11,275 nt of DNA from assembly GCA_020062525.1 (NCBI GenBank), contig JAGUWE010000047.1, positions 1 to 11,275 on the forward strand, given 5' to 3'. The stretch comes from Patescibacteria group bacterium. Its GTDB lineage: Bacteria; Patescibacteriota; Patescibacteriia; JAACEG01; JAGUWE01. The position numbers and the translations under genes were made by a program. Shown here piece by piece: positions 1 to 6,220 of this stretch (the first letter of the stretch is position 1; each line of letters begins with the position of its first letter). The notes beneath the pieces were generated by a model. The model was not told the DNA's origin. It worked only from the letters and a program-made list of their open reading frames with translations, and searched no databases.

Positions 1-37
1 AAGTTCAGCATGACAATTTTAAGTTCAGCATGACAAT
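1..37. repeat. Tandem copies of a short dispersed-type repeat at the window edge
   Basis: AAGTTCAGCATGACAAT occurs at 1-17 and 21-37, a 20-base period. Read on the minus strand this is ATTGTCATGCTGAACTT, which resembles intergenic repeats containing GTCATnCTGAACTT found in many bacterial genomes. A related fragment, GGGGAATGACAATG (58-71), lies just after the flippase stop. The element is cut by the window, so its full form is unknown. Confidence 0.55.
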
Positions 38-73
38 CCGGACTCTTAACGCAGAGCGGGGAATGACAATGTC

Positions 74-1519
74 TTAATTTTTCTTGATAACCGTATTTAT
101 CAATTCCTTGATTTCAGCTATCTTAATAATTCTAAAAACAATTATCAATATCAAATAAAAAATAGTTGAAAATCCACAGGCTAAAAGCCAGTTAACTTTT
201 TTAAACATCACAATCATAAAAAACATTAGCACGGCCGATAAAAATATTAAAGCTGTTTTTCTGCCCAAAAGTTTTTTATCAATTTTAATTAACTTATTGG
301 CCTGATAAAGACCTAAAATAAACCAAAGGGCTTGACTTATAAGACCCGAGATAGCTGCACCAACGTAACTGAAGCGAGGAATTAAAATTATATTTAAGAT
401 AATGTTTACTGCCATTGCTATCCCAACATTAAAAGTGTTGGCTTTTTGCCTATCGCAAGCATTAAGCAGTGAGCCAATGGGATAATTAAGAAAAATAAAA
501 ATAATAGCCATAATCAAAATTTGGAGTGGTAAAATCGCCTCAAGATATCTTTCACTATAAAGTGTCTTGATTAATTCTGGCGCTAAAGCAATAGTGCCAA
601 GGGTAATTGGCAGGGCTATAAACGAAAGATATAAAAATGATTTTTCAAACGATTTTTTAAGATTTTCTGGCGAGCTAAGATAGAAACTACTCATTGCCGG
701 AAAAAGGGCTGCTCCTAAAGCAGCGGGAATAAATTGCAAAGAATAAGTTAATTTATAAGCAATACTATAAATACCAACTGCCACATCGCCTATTAATTTA
801 GAAAGGAAAATTGTATCAGTATAATAAAAAACTCTGTTGAAAATTCCTGCTAAAGCAAAGGGTAGGGCTAGAGCAAAAAGTAATTTTAAAATTGACTTGT
901 CAAGATTTGGTCTAAATTTCACCTTAAAATTTTTCTTAACCTGCCAAAAGGAATAAATAAATTTAAATAAACTGGCCAAAATATAAATTACAATTAAGAC
1001 GGGTAAGGGTAAACCTAAAAATAAAGCTAATGTGCCTAAAGAAATAATGATTAATTGACCGTAGATTGTACTTAAGGCCTCAAATTTGAGATTTTGAATG
1101 CCACGCAAGGCGCCATAAAAAGTTAAAGAAAAAGAATCTAAAATCATCACTAACCCTGTAAGGTAAACTAAAATTTTAGTGAGACCGGGGTAATTTAAAA
1201 TATTAATTAACAAAACTACTGTCAAATAAGTTAGCGCCGCTGTGATTAACTTGAAAGCTATGATATTATTCAAATAATTTTCTGCCTTATCTTTAAATTT
1301 AGCTATCTCGCGAGTGAGAACTTGACTTAAATTAAGATCAACCGCGATGCTAAAAAGAGTAGCAAAAGAAAAAGCAAAGACATATTTACCCAAATCTTCT
1401 ACCCCCAAAAAACGAGCTAGGATAATAAAAAAAATAAAAGACAAAAAATTTTGCCCAATATAAGAAAAGACCAGATAGCCAGTATTTTTGGTAATAACAC
1501 CTTCTTGAGTATTAGCCAT
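74..1519 (-). CDS. Oligosaccharide flippase (Wzx / polysaccharide export family)
   Basis: The 481-residue protein is almost wholly hydrophobic, with about 12-14 membrane helices and short charged loops. The N-terminus (TGYLVFSYIGQNFLSFIFFIILARFLGVEDLGKYVFAFSFATLF, 14-57) has the LG..DLG.Y..AF pattern of Wzx and related PST flippases of the MOP superfamily. The loop LKFEALSTIYGQ and the repeat-like C-terminal half agree with this. Such proteins move lipid-linked glycans across the cytoplasmic membrane for cell-surface polysaccharide or glycoprotein. The specific glycan cannot be told. It has its own promoter after the terminator and no glycosyltransferase is visible here; partners may lie beyond position 1. 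Length is normal for the family. Confidence 0.85.
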   Translation of the reverse strand: MANTQEGVITKNTGYLVFSYIGQNFLSFIFFIILARFLGVEDLGKYVFAFSFATLFSIAVDLNLSQVLTREIAKFKDKAENYLNNIIAFKLITAALTYLTVVLLINILNYPGLTKILVYLTGLVMILDSFSLTFYGALRGIQNLKFEALSTIYGQLIIISLGTLALFLGLPLPVLIVIYILASLFKFIYSFWQVKKNFKVKFRPNLDKSILKLLFALALPFALAGIFNRVFYYTDTIFLSKLIGDVAVGIYSIAYKLTYSLQFIPAALGAALFPAMSSFYLSSPENLKKSFEKSFLYLSFIALPITLGTIALAPELIKTLYSERYLEAILPLQILIMAIIFIFLNYPIGSLLNACDRQKANTFNVGIAMAVNIILNIILIPRFSYVGAAISGLISQALWFILGLYQANKLIKIDKKLLGRKTALIFLSAVLMFFMIVMFKKVNWLLACGFSTIFYLILIIVFRIIKIAEIKELINTVIKKN

Positions 1520-1529
1520 AGTTTTTTAA

Positions 1530-1558
1530 ATTATACGATATAATTTTTTTTAAGACAA
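1530..1558 (-). promoter_or_regulatory. Flippase promoter, predicted leaderless
   Basis: Minus-strand TTGTCT (1558-1553), a 17-base A/T-rich spacer, then a perfect TATAAT (1535-1530). Ten bases separate the -10 box from the ATG at 1519, so the transcript should start only a few bases before the start codon. Confidence 0.7.
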
Positions 1559-1562
1559 ATTC

Positions 1563-1588
1563 AAAACGCCCGCTAAAACGGGCATTTT
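1563..1588 (-). terminator. Intrinsic terminator hairpin after rpsI
   Basis: GCCCG (1568-1572) and CGGGC (1579-1583) close a six-base loop, with flanking AAAA/TTTT (1563-1566, 1585-1588) pairing beyond one mismatch. On the minus strand the hairpin ends in GTTTT, a short T-tract. It lies after the ribosomal genes and 5 bases upstream of the flippase -35 box, so it probably ends the operon. The same palindrome could also work in the other direction. Confidence 0.65.
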
Positions 1589-1611
1589 AAATTTATCACA
1601 ATTTTTAAAAC

Positions 1612-1761
1612 TATTAAAAACTATCTTTTTTGCCACTGGGAACAGAAAATTCCCCCGACTCCCAACTTAAGACACCTTCGGTTTCTTACGTCGCTTTGCT
1701 CCTATTTTTCCACTAACGGGGGAATTTTACGCGGTGTCAAAAACTAACGTTTTTGCCACTG
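1612..1761 (-). repeat. Imperfect direct repeat of the rpsI 3' end enclosing a structured segment
   Basis: A 27-base stretch at 1761-1735 (last codons of rpsI plus its stop, CAGTGGCAAAAACGTTAG) recurs at 1638-1612 as CAGTGGCAAAAAAGATAG. 23 of 27 positions match and the offset is exactly 123 bases (41 codons). Both copies read Gln-Trp-Gln-Lys-Arg-stop. Between them the segment is GC-richer and contains two inverted pairs: GACACC (1738-1733) with GGTGTC (1676-1671), and AAAATTCCCCCG (1728-1717) with CGGGGGAATTTT (1657-1646). The pairs interleave, so the RNA could form a pseudoknot. It looks like an inserted or duplicated element after rpsI. Confidence 0.6.
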
Positions 1762-2184
1762 CGGGGCTCTTCGGGCTCGTTTTAGGCCGGGTTTCTTTCT
1801 TTCTTTAATTCTGGCATCGCGGGTCAAAAAGCCGAGACTTTTTAATGGTTGACGGAAAGAAAAATCAATTTTAAGCAAAGCGCGGGCAATAGCCAATCGC
1901 ATTGCCTCGGCCTGACCGTGTTTGCCACCGCCAATAATCTTGGACTGAATATCATACTTTTCGCTTTCTCCAACTGCTTTAAACGGCGCCAAAATAATCT
2001 GCTGAAATTCAAAATAAGGGAAAAACTCTTTAAATGTTTTGTTATTAATTTTTATTTCCCCATTGCCCCGGGTAAGCCTAACCTGAGCAATGGCTGATTT
2101 TCTTCTGCCAACTGCAAAGACAGTGCCTTTCGGCTCCTCTTTTTTGGTTTTGACTTTTTCGGTCTTGATAACTTTTTTGGTCAT
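1744..2184 (-). CDS. rpsI: 30S ribosomal protein S9
   Basis: S9 lies in the 30S head; its C-terminal tail reaches the P-site tRNA. The 146-residue protein has a Lys-rich leader (1-20), then FAVGRRKSAIAQVRLTRGNGEI (23-44), SKIIGGGKHGQAEAMRLAIARAL (81-103) and RDARIKERKKPGLKRARRAPQWQKR (122-146). The family usually ends in RRAPQFSKR; here QWQKR, with the terminal Lys-Arg kept. It is the last gene of the ribosomal run. The last codons are echoed 123 bases downstream (see the repeat entry). Confidence 0.96.
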   Translation of the reverse strand: MTKKVIKTEKVKTKKEEPKGTVFAVGRRKSAIAQVRLTRGNGEIKINNKTFKEFFPYFEFQQIILAPFKAVGESEKYDIQSKIIGGGKHGQAEAMRLAIARALLKIDFSFRQPLKSLGFLTRDARIKERKKPGLKRARRAPQWQKR

Positions 2185-2186
2185 AA

Positions 2187-2561
2187 CTAATTTTCAATCT
2201 TAAGATGTTTTAAAAGCTTGGGTCTTAATTTATTTTTCGGCAACATTTTGGAAACGGCCTGCTTAAAAATTTGGGCTGGATTTTTGGCAAAAATTTCTTC
2301 AAACTTTTTTGTCTTTAAACCGCCAGGATAGCCGGAATAATGATAATATTTTTTTTGTTTGGCTTTTTTGCCTGAAAGTTTAATTTGAGAGATATTTTTT
2401 ACTATAATTTTGTCTTTATTTATTTGATAAGGATAAAAACTTGCTTTATTTTTTCCAAGCAAAAGCGTCGCTACTTCGCTAGCTAAACGACCTAAAATTT
2501 TACCAGTCGCATCTAAGGTCTGAATCTGACTCTCAGACCTAAGGATTGATTTTTTTTCCAT
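2187..2561 (-). CDS. rplM: 50S ribosomal protein L13
   Basis: L13 is an early-assembling large-subunit protein. The 124-residue product is somewhat short for the family but carries the conserved LDATGKILGRLASEVATLLLGKNK (16-39), YYHYSGYPGGLKTKKFEEI (71-89) and AVSKMLPKNKLRPKLLKHLKI (102-122), corresponding to the typical AVKGMLPKN.LGR..L..LK.. ending. It begins 4 bases after the GerMN stop and ends 2 bases before rpsI, the standard rplM-rpsI pair. Confidence 0.95.
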   Translation of the reverse strand: MEKKSILRSESQIQTLDATGKILGRLASEVATLLLGKNKASFYPYQINKDKIIVKNISQIKLSGKKAKQKKYYHYSGYPGGLKTKKFEEIFAKNPAQIFKQAVSKMLPKNKLRPKLLKHLKIEN

Positions 2562-2565
2562 AAAA

Positions 2566-3153
2566 TTATGGTTGCAGGGTTAATTCGTTCCCCTCAATTA
2601 AAATATTAACCTGTTTAATAGACCCAAACTGAGAAAGAGTGTTGATAGTTGCTGAACTAATCGCTTCCCTCCAGCAACTTCCTCCACTAAAGGCAGATAT
2701 CTCTTTAGAAAAATTAAGAGTAGCAACTCCGTCTTTAATATCAAGAGCAAGTAATTTTACTTCATCTCCCATTTTTTTATTGGTAGCGAGTTTATAGGCA
2801 GCTATTTGTTCTTTAGTCGGAATGCTAGTGGTATAGCCATCTTCTTTTTCTTTAGTTGTTGGCCCTTCAAGCAATTGTTTAATAGTGGTTGTGGCCTGCG
2901 TTTTTAAACTGTAAGCATTAGCTATTCGTCTCATTACTGGCGAATCACATTTACAAGAGCGACTTTTGGTGGATTCAGTGTGACAGAAATAAATTTCTCT
3001 GAGTGCCGTTTCAGTGGTTTTGGCATAAATTTGATTGATTTTCGTTATTTCATTAATAGAAGCACTGTAAACAAAGTAAATCGTTACACCACCAATTAAA
3101 GCTACTAAAATTAAAATTAAAGTAGCTGTTAAGAAAGAAATTTTGTTAAACAT
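2566..3153 (-). CDS. Membrane-anchored GerMN domain protein
   Basis: The 195-residue protein has one N-terminal membrane helix (about 8-30) with the rest outside the cytoplasm. Residues about 87-189 match the GerMN (sporulation/spore germination) fold: IKQLLEGPTTKEKEDGYTTSIP (91-112), DIKDGVATLNFSKE (138-151) and ATINTLSQFGSIKQVNILIEG (168-188). Four cysteines (57, 67, 69, 160) in the outside part, including one in GGSCW, could form disulfides. GerMN domains occur in spore and envelope proteins, but no role is known for the CPR copies. It is wedged between rplQ and rplM, ending 4 bases before the rplM start, so it is transcribed with ribosomal genes. No Shine-Dalgarno is present. Confidence 0.8.
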   Translation of the reverse strand: MFNKISFLTATLILILVALIGGVTIYFVYSASINEITKINQIYAKTTETALREIYFCHTESTKSRSCKCDSPVMRRIANAYSLKTQATTTIKQLLEGPTTKEKEDGYTTSIPTKEQIAAYKLATNKKMGDEVKLLALDIKDGVATLNFSKEISAFSGGSCWREAISSATINTLSQFGSIKQVNILIEGNELTLQP

Positions 3154-3182
3154 TTCTTTAAAATTAATTTTTAAAATATATA

Positions 3183-3533
3183 TTAAACAAATTCAATTAT
3201 AGCTAATTTAGCTCCATCGCCTGCTCGGCGGCCAATTTTAACAACTCGGAGATAGCCACCTTTTCTTTCTTTATATTTCGGACCTAAAACTTCTACGACT
3301 TTCTTAGTTGCTTTTTTAGTTGGCAAAAATTTTAGGAGTCGACGATAATTTGTTAAATTATTTTCTTTGCCTAAAGTTATTAATTTTTCTACTAACGGCT
3401 TAACTGCTTTAGCTTTTGCTTCGGTGGTAGTAATTTTTTCATAAACAATTACGCTGGCAGCTAAATTTCTAAGTAGCGCCTTTCTGGCTTGGGCTTTTCT
3501 ATCAAGTTTCACTGATTTTTTTTGATGTCGCAT
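3183..3533 (-). CDS. rplQ: 50S ribosomal protein L17
   Basis: L17 sits near the peptide exit of the large subunit. The 116-residue protein opens MRHQKKSVKLDRKAQARKALLRNLAASVI (1-29), has the usual ITTTEAKAKAVKPLVEKLITLGK (34-56) and ends RVVKIGRRAGDGAKLAIIEF (96-115). Length and motifs are normal. It follows rpoA by 9 bases, the usual last gene of the alpha operon. Confidence 0.96.
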   Translation of the reverse strand: MRHQKKSVKLDRKAQARKALLRNLAASVIVYEKITTTEAKAKAVKPLVEKLITLGKENNLTNYRRLLKFLPTKKATKKVVEVLGPKYKERKGGYLRVVKIGRRAGDGAKLAIIEFV

Positions 3534-3542
3534 AAACAGGAT

Positions 3543-4337
3543 TTATTTTTTTACCTTTTTTTTGGTTTTTAGGGTTTTAGTAGAGGGGGTTTTTGTTTTC
3601 TTTTCTGCTTTCTTTTTTGGCTTAATTTCTTTTTCCTTTTCTTCTTCTATCTTTATGTTCTCAACAAAAAAACTCAACTGTTCCATTAAAATTTGAACTG
3701 AGTTAAGTAGTGCCCGTTCCGGGCTAATGGTTCCATCGGTTTCAATATCAAAAATAATTTTTTCATAATTAGTTACCTGAGCAACTCTGACATTTTCAAT
3801 TCGTAGCCCTACTTTTCTAACCGGAGTAAAAACAGCATCAATGGCAATAACGCCTACTTCCTGTTCTTCTGCTCTTTCTTCTACAGGCCAAAAACCACGG
3901 CTTTGTCTGGCATAAAGTTCCAGATTAAGCTCGGCATTTTTATGGGTTAGGGTGGCAAGGTGTTGCTCTGAATTGACTATTTCTGCATCAGAGGATGTCT
4001 TAATATCTTTGGCTGTTATTTTTTTTTCTCCTTTGACTGATAAAGTTAATTTAATCGGTTCATCGGTAAAAATTTTTAAACGAACTAATTTAAGATTTAA
4101 AATAATTTGAACCGCATCTTCTAAAATATAGGGAATGGCGGAGAATTCATGCGGCACCCCTTTGATTTTAACCGCCGTAATAGCACCTCCTGGCAAAGAA
4201 GAAAGCATTATTCTTCTTAAACTGTTACCAATGGTTGTGCCATAGCCGGGGTAAAAGGGTTCCACGGTGACAAGAGCTTGATTTGGTTTGATAGTTTTTT
4301 CAAAATTGATTTTAACAGGTAAGGGTATTTTTTCCAT
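3543..4337 (-). CDS. rpoA: RNA polymerase alpha subunit lacking the C-terminal domain
   Basis: Alpha dimerises to start assembly of RNA polymerase. Of 264 residues, about 1-228 form the N-terminal domain: GYGTTIGNSLRRIMLSSLPG (31-50), EFSAIPYILEDAVQIILNLK (64-83), FTPVRKVGLRIENVRV (170-185) and YEKIIFDIETDGTISPERAL (191-210) with the dimer helix after it. From about residue 229 the sequence is only a Glu- then Lys-rich tail (EEEKEKEIKPKKKAEKKTKT, ending KTKKKVKK). The usual helix-hairpin C-terminal domain that contacts UP elements and activators is missing; typical bacterial alphas are about 310-330 residues. rplQ begins 9 bases after the stop, so there is no room for a frameshifted remnant. 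The loss looks real. Confidence 0.95.
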   Translation of the reverse strand: MEKIPLPVKINFEKTIKPNQALVTVEPFYPGYGTTIGNSLRRIMLSSLPGGAITAVKIKGVPHEFSAIPYILEDAVQIILNLKLVRLKIFTDEPIKLTLSVKGEKKITAKDIKTSSDAEIVNSEQHLATLTHKNAELNLELYARQSRGFWPVEERAEEQEVGVIAIDAVFTPVRKVGLRIENVRVAQVTNYEKIIFDIETDGTISPERALLNSVQILMEQLSFFVENIKIEEEKEKEIKPKKKAEKKTKTPSTKTLKTKKKVKK

Positions 4338-4354
4338 AAATTTAGATAATGAAA

Positions 4355-5008
4355 TTATTTAGAATAAAATTCAACTATCATTTTAATATCAAAAATTTGT
4401 TCTGTCTCTGCAAGAGTTGGTTTTGCTAAGACAGTAACTGCTAAACTATCTTTATTTATTTCTAACCAACTTGGTAGTTTGTTTTTTTTCTCTTTCAATG
4501 TCTCTTTAATGTTAGTAAAAATTTTTTTACCAAGTTTAGTTGATTTAAATATTATTTGATCGCCGGCTTTAAGATGATAGGAAGGAATATTAATATTTTT
4601 ATTACTAATTTGAAAATGGCCGTGGCTAACTAATTGTCGGGCTAATTTTCGGGACGATGCTAAGCCAGCCCTAAAAATAACATTATCAAGTCGTAATTCT
4701 AAAAGTTGAAGTAAATTTTCACCAGTATCTCCTTTTTGTTCCATTGCTTTTTGAAAATAATTGGTAAATTGTTTTTCGCGAAGATGATAGATTCGTTTAG
4801 TTATTTGTTTTTCTCGAAGTTGCGCTCCATAGCCACTCAAAGCACGTTTAGAGCGTTTAGATTTAGCCGTAGTTTTGATTCCCTGAATGCCCGGAGGATA
4901 ATTTCTTTTAACAACAGCGCATTTAGCGCTAAAACAACGTTCGCCTTTTAAAAATAGCTTTTTACCTTCGCGGCGACATTTTTTACATTGTTTATCAATT
5001 TTACTCAT
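4355..5008 (-). CDS. rpsD: 30S ribosomal protein S4
   Basis: S4 nucleates assembly of the 30S body and, in E. coli, represses its own operon. The 217-residue protein has a complete N-terminal zinc ribbon, Cys8-X2-Cys11-X13-Cys25-X4-Cys30 (CRREGKKLFLKGERC), the zinc-binding type as in Thermus. It also has the motif RLDNVIFRAGLASSRKLARQ (106-125), which begins the S4 RNA-binding domain, and ends FDIKMIVEFYSK (206-217). It is in the conserved order between rpsK and rpoA. No Shine-Dalgarno is seen; the start is preceded by T-rich sequence. Confidence 0.96.
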   Translation of the reverse strand: MSKIDKQCKKCRREGKKLFLKGERCFSAKCAVVKRNYPPGIQGIKTTAKSKRSKRALSGYGAQLREKQITKRIYHLREKQFTNYFQKAMEQKGDTGENLLQLLELRLDNVIFRAGLASSRKLARQLVSHGHFQISNKNINIPSYHLKAGDQIIFKSTKLGKKIFTNIKETLKEKKNKLPSWLEINKDSLAVTVLAKPTLAETEQIFDIKMIVEFYSK

Positions 5009-5023
5009 AAAAAATAAATTTAA

Positions 5024-5479
5024 TTAAACTCGTCGGGGACGAGGCGGTCGACAACCATTATGAGGAATTGGCGTGAGATCTTTAATAGAGACCACGTCTA
5101 AGCCGTTGGCATTTAAAGCTCGAATAGCCGCTTCTCGGCCAGAACCAACACCTTTAACAAAAACACTAACATTTTTTAAGCCGTAAATTTTAACTTTATC
5201 AACCGCATTTCTGACAATAATTGAAGCAGCGTAAGGCGTTGATTTTTTCGGCCCTTTAAAGCCGGCTTGTCCCGCGCTCGCACTGGCAAGGACACCGCCC
5301 GCCTGATCAGTTAAAGTAACAATTGTATTATTATAAGTCGCTTTAATATAAGCTCGACCATTGGTAACTTGGCGGGGTGTTTTTTTACCTTTCCCAATTT
5401 TTTTTATTGCTTTAGCCGGTTGTTCGGAAAACAAAGCTTCGGTTTTTTCAGCCGGTTGTTTTGTTGCTTTTTCATCCAT
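5024..5479 (-). CDS. rpsK: 30S ribosomal protein S11
   Basis: S11 lines the mRNA exit (platform) side of the 30S subunit. Of 151 residues, about 39-151 are the conserved protein: GRAYIKATYNNTIVTLTD (41-58), GFKGPKKSTPYAA (73-85), VKGVGSGREAAIRAL (108-122) and the C-terminal TPIPHNGCRPPRPRRV (136-151). The first 38 residues are a longer than usual Lys/Glu/Ala-rich leader without another Met, so the start at 5479 is the only ATG option. rpsD follows after 15 bases. Confidence 0.96.
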   Translation of the reverse strand: MDEKATKQPAEKTEALFSEQPAKAIKKIGKGKKTPRQVTNGRAYIKATYNNTIVTLTDQAGGVLASASAGQAGFKGPKKSTPYAASIIVRNAVDKVKIYGLKNVSVFVKGVGSGREAAIRALNANGLDVVSIKDLTPIPHNGCRPPRPRRV

Positions 5480-5491
5480 AAAAATTTATCT

Positions 5492-5526
5492 ACGAAATTA
5501 CGAAAATATACGAAAATACGAAAAAT
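5492..5526 (-). repeat. ACGAAA-type tandem repeats in the rpsM-rpsK spacer
   Basis: Four successive imperfect units begin with ACGAAA on the plus strand: ACGAAATT, ACGAAAATAT, ACGAAAAT and ACGAAAAATT. The spacing is 8-10 bases. On the transcript this reads as repeated UUUCGUA directly ahead of the rpsK start. Related motifs lie in the infA-rpmJ spacer. Confidence 0.6.
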
Positions 5527-5530
5527 TAAG

Positions 5531-5920
5531 TTAGGTTTTTTGAGCTGATGGTCGACGACCCGAACCCATAGTGCGGCGGACATTACCTCGGACAGTTCTA
5601 GTATTGGTCTTAGTTCGCTGACCTCTGACTGGTAGATGTTTAACGTGGCGAATACCTCGATAACAACCAATCTCTTTAAGTCGTTTAATGTTAGATAAAA
5701 TTTCTCTCTTTAAATCACCTTCTACTCTATATTGTTTTTCAATAATCTCTCTTAAGGTATTAACTTCAACTTCGGAAAGCTGGGAACTTCGTTTATTAGG
5801 ATCAATTTTTGCCAAAGCCAAAATTTTATTGGCTAAACTTTTGCCAATACCAAAAATATAGGTTAAGGCGATTTCAATTCTTTTGTTTGGTGGTAAATTG
5901 ACTCCGGCAATTCGAGGCAT
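5531..5920 (-). CDS. rpsM: 30S ribosomal protein S13
   Basis: S13 is in the head of the small subunit and touches the P-site tRNA and bridges to the large subunit. The 129-residue product starts MPRIAGVNLPPNKRIEIALTYIFGIG (1-26), the canonical S13 start, has the helix-rich middle and ends with GIRHVKHLPVRGQRTKTNTRT (95-115) and a basic tail. The frame stays open 14 codons further upstream (from 5962), but those residues run into the AT hairpin and are hydrophobic, so the ATG at 5920 is chosen. No Shine-Dalgarno is visible. rpsK follows after a spacer of repeated ACGAAA motifs. Confidence 0.96.
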   Translation of the reverse strand: MPRIAGVNLPPNKRIEIALTYIFGIGKSLANKILALAKIDPNKRSSQLSEVEVNTLREIIEKQYRVEGDLKREILSNIKRLKEIGCYRGIRHVKHLPVRGQRTKTNTRTVRGNVRRTMGSGRRPSAQKT

Positions 5921-5947
5921 AAACGCTTCGCTTAAAATTAAATATAA

Positions 5948-6000
5948 AAAATCAAAAATCAAAAATTATTTTTTATATTTGATTTTTAATTTTTGATTTT
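5948..6000 (-). other. AT-only long hairpin in the rpsM leader
   Basis: Arms 5948-5966 and 5982-6000 pair over 19 positions with one mismatch, leaving a 15-base loop. It follows the previous hairpin by one base and ends about 28 bases before the rpsM ATG. Such low-complexity DNA can form stems by chance, but the position in the leader of rpsM, where E. coli has an S4-binding control element, makes it notable. Confidence 0.5.
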
Positions 6001-6001
6001 A

Positions 6002-6025
6002 GCTTTTGGGTGTAAACCCAAAAGC
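6002..6025 (-). other. GC-containing hairpin directly after rpmJ
   Basis: GCTTTTGGGT and ACCCAAAAGC form a perfect 10-bp stem around a four-base loop (TTAC on the minus strand). It begins three bases after the rpmJ stop. No T-run follows in either direction, so it is not a standard intrinsic terminator. It may mark mRNA processing or control of rpsM. Confidence 0.6.
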
Positions 6026-6027
6026 GC

Positions 6028-6141
6028 TTATCCTTGTCTTTGTTTGTGTTTTGGGTTTTTGCAAATTATAAAAAGGCGTTTTTTTCTTCGAACAACGCGG
6101 CAATCTTTACAAATTTTTTTCACCGAAGCTCTGACTTTCAT
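6028..6141 (-). CDS. rpmJ: 50S ribosomal protein L36
   Basis: A 37-codon gene. The ATG at 6141-6139 opens a frame beginning MKVRASVKKICKDCRVVRRK, continuing to ICKNPKHKQRQG and a TAA at 6030-6028. It matches L36 over its whole length, including the zinc-ribbon ligands Cys11, Cys14, Cys27 and His32, so it is the zinc-binding form. L36 binds 23S rRNA near the base of the L7/L12 stalk. It sits between infA and rpsM, its standard place. The start is followed by the canonical MKVR; no Shine-Dalgarno is present. Confidence 0.96.
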   Translation of the reverse strand: MKVRASVKKICKDCRVVRRKKRLFIICKNPKHKQRQG

Positions 6142-6152
6142 AATATGTTAAA

Positions 6153-6194
6153 CACGAAATTAGTGAATACAAAAAACAAATTTCCACGAAATTA
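6153..6194 (-). repeat. Paired CACGAAATTA motifs in the infA-rpmJ spacer
   Basis: The 10-base motif CACGAAATTA (plus strand) occurs at 6153-6162 and again at 6185-6194. A related TACGAAATTA occurs at 5492-5501 in the rpsM-rpsK spacer. These belong to short periodic spacer repeats seen several times in this window. Function unknown. Confidence 0.45.
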
Positions 6195-6220
6195 ATATAA
6201 TATATTTTATTAAATATAAC

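Noticed and set aside
1647..1743. Readthrough extension of S9 to the second QWQKR-stop
   Set aside because: The frame is closed by the rpsI TAG and by another TAG midway; S9 already ends with its conserved Lys-Arg tail.
1849..2097. Plus-strand open frame opposite rpsI
   Set aside because: It lies inside a firmly identified ribosomal gene and shows no family features. The same applies to plus-strand frames at 4736-4951, 6713-6922, 8612-8803, 9026-9226 and 9895-10251.
5404..5670. Minus-strand frame spanning the rpsM-rpsK junction
   Set aside because: It overlaps the ends of S13 and S11 in another frame and runs through the ACGAAA repeats; no recognisable protein.
5921..5962. N-terminal extension of S13 (14 codons upstream of the chosen start)
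   Set aside because: The S13 family begins MPRIAGV; the extra residues are hydrophobic and encoded by the AT hairpin.
6002..6025. Intrinsic terminator after rpmJ
   Set aside because: The stem is good but no T-run follows on either strand, and stopping here would cut off the rest of the ribosomal operon.
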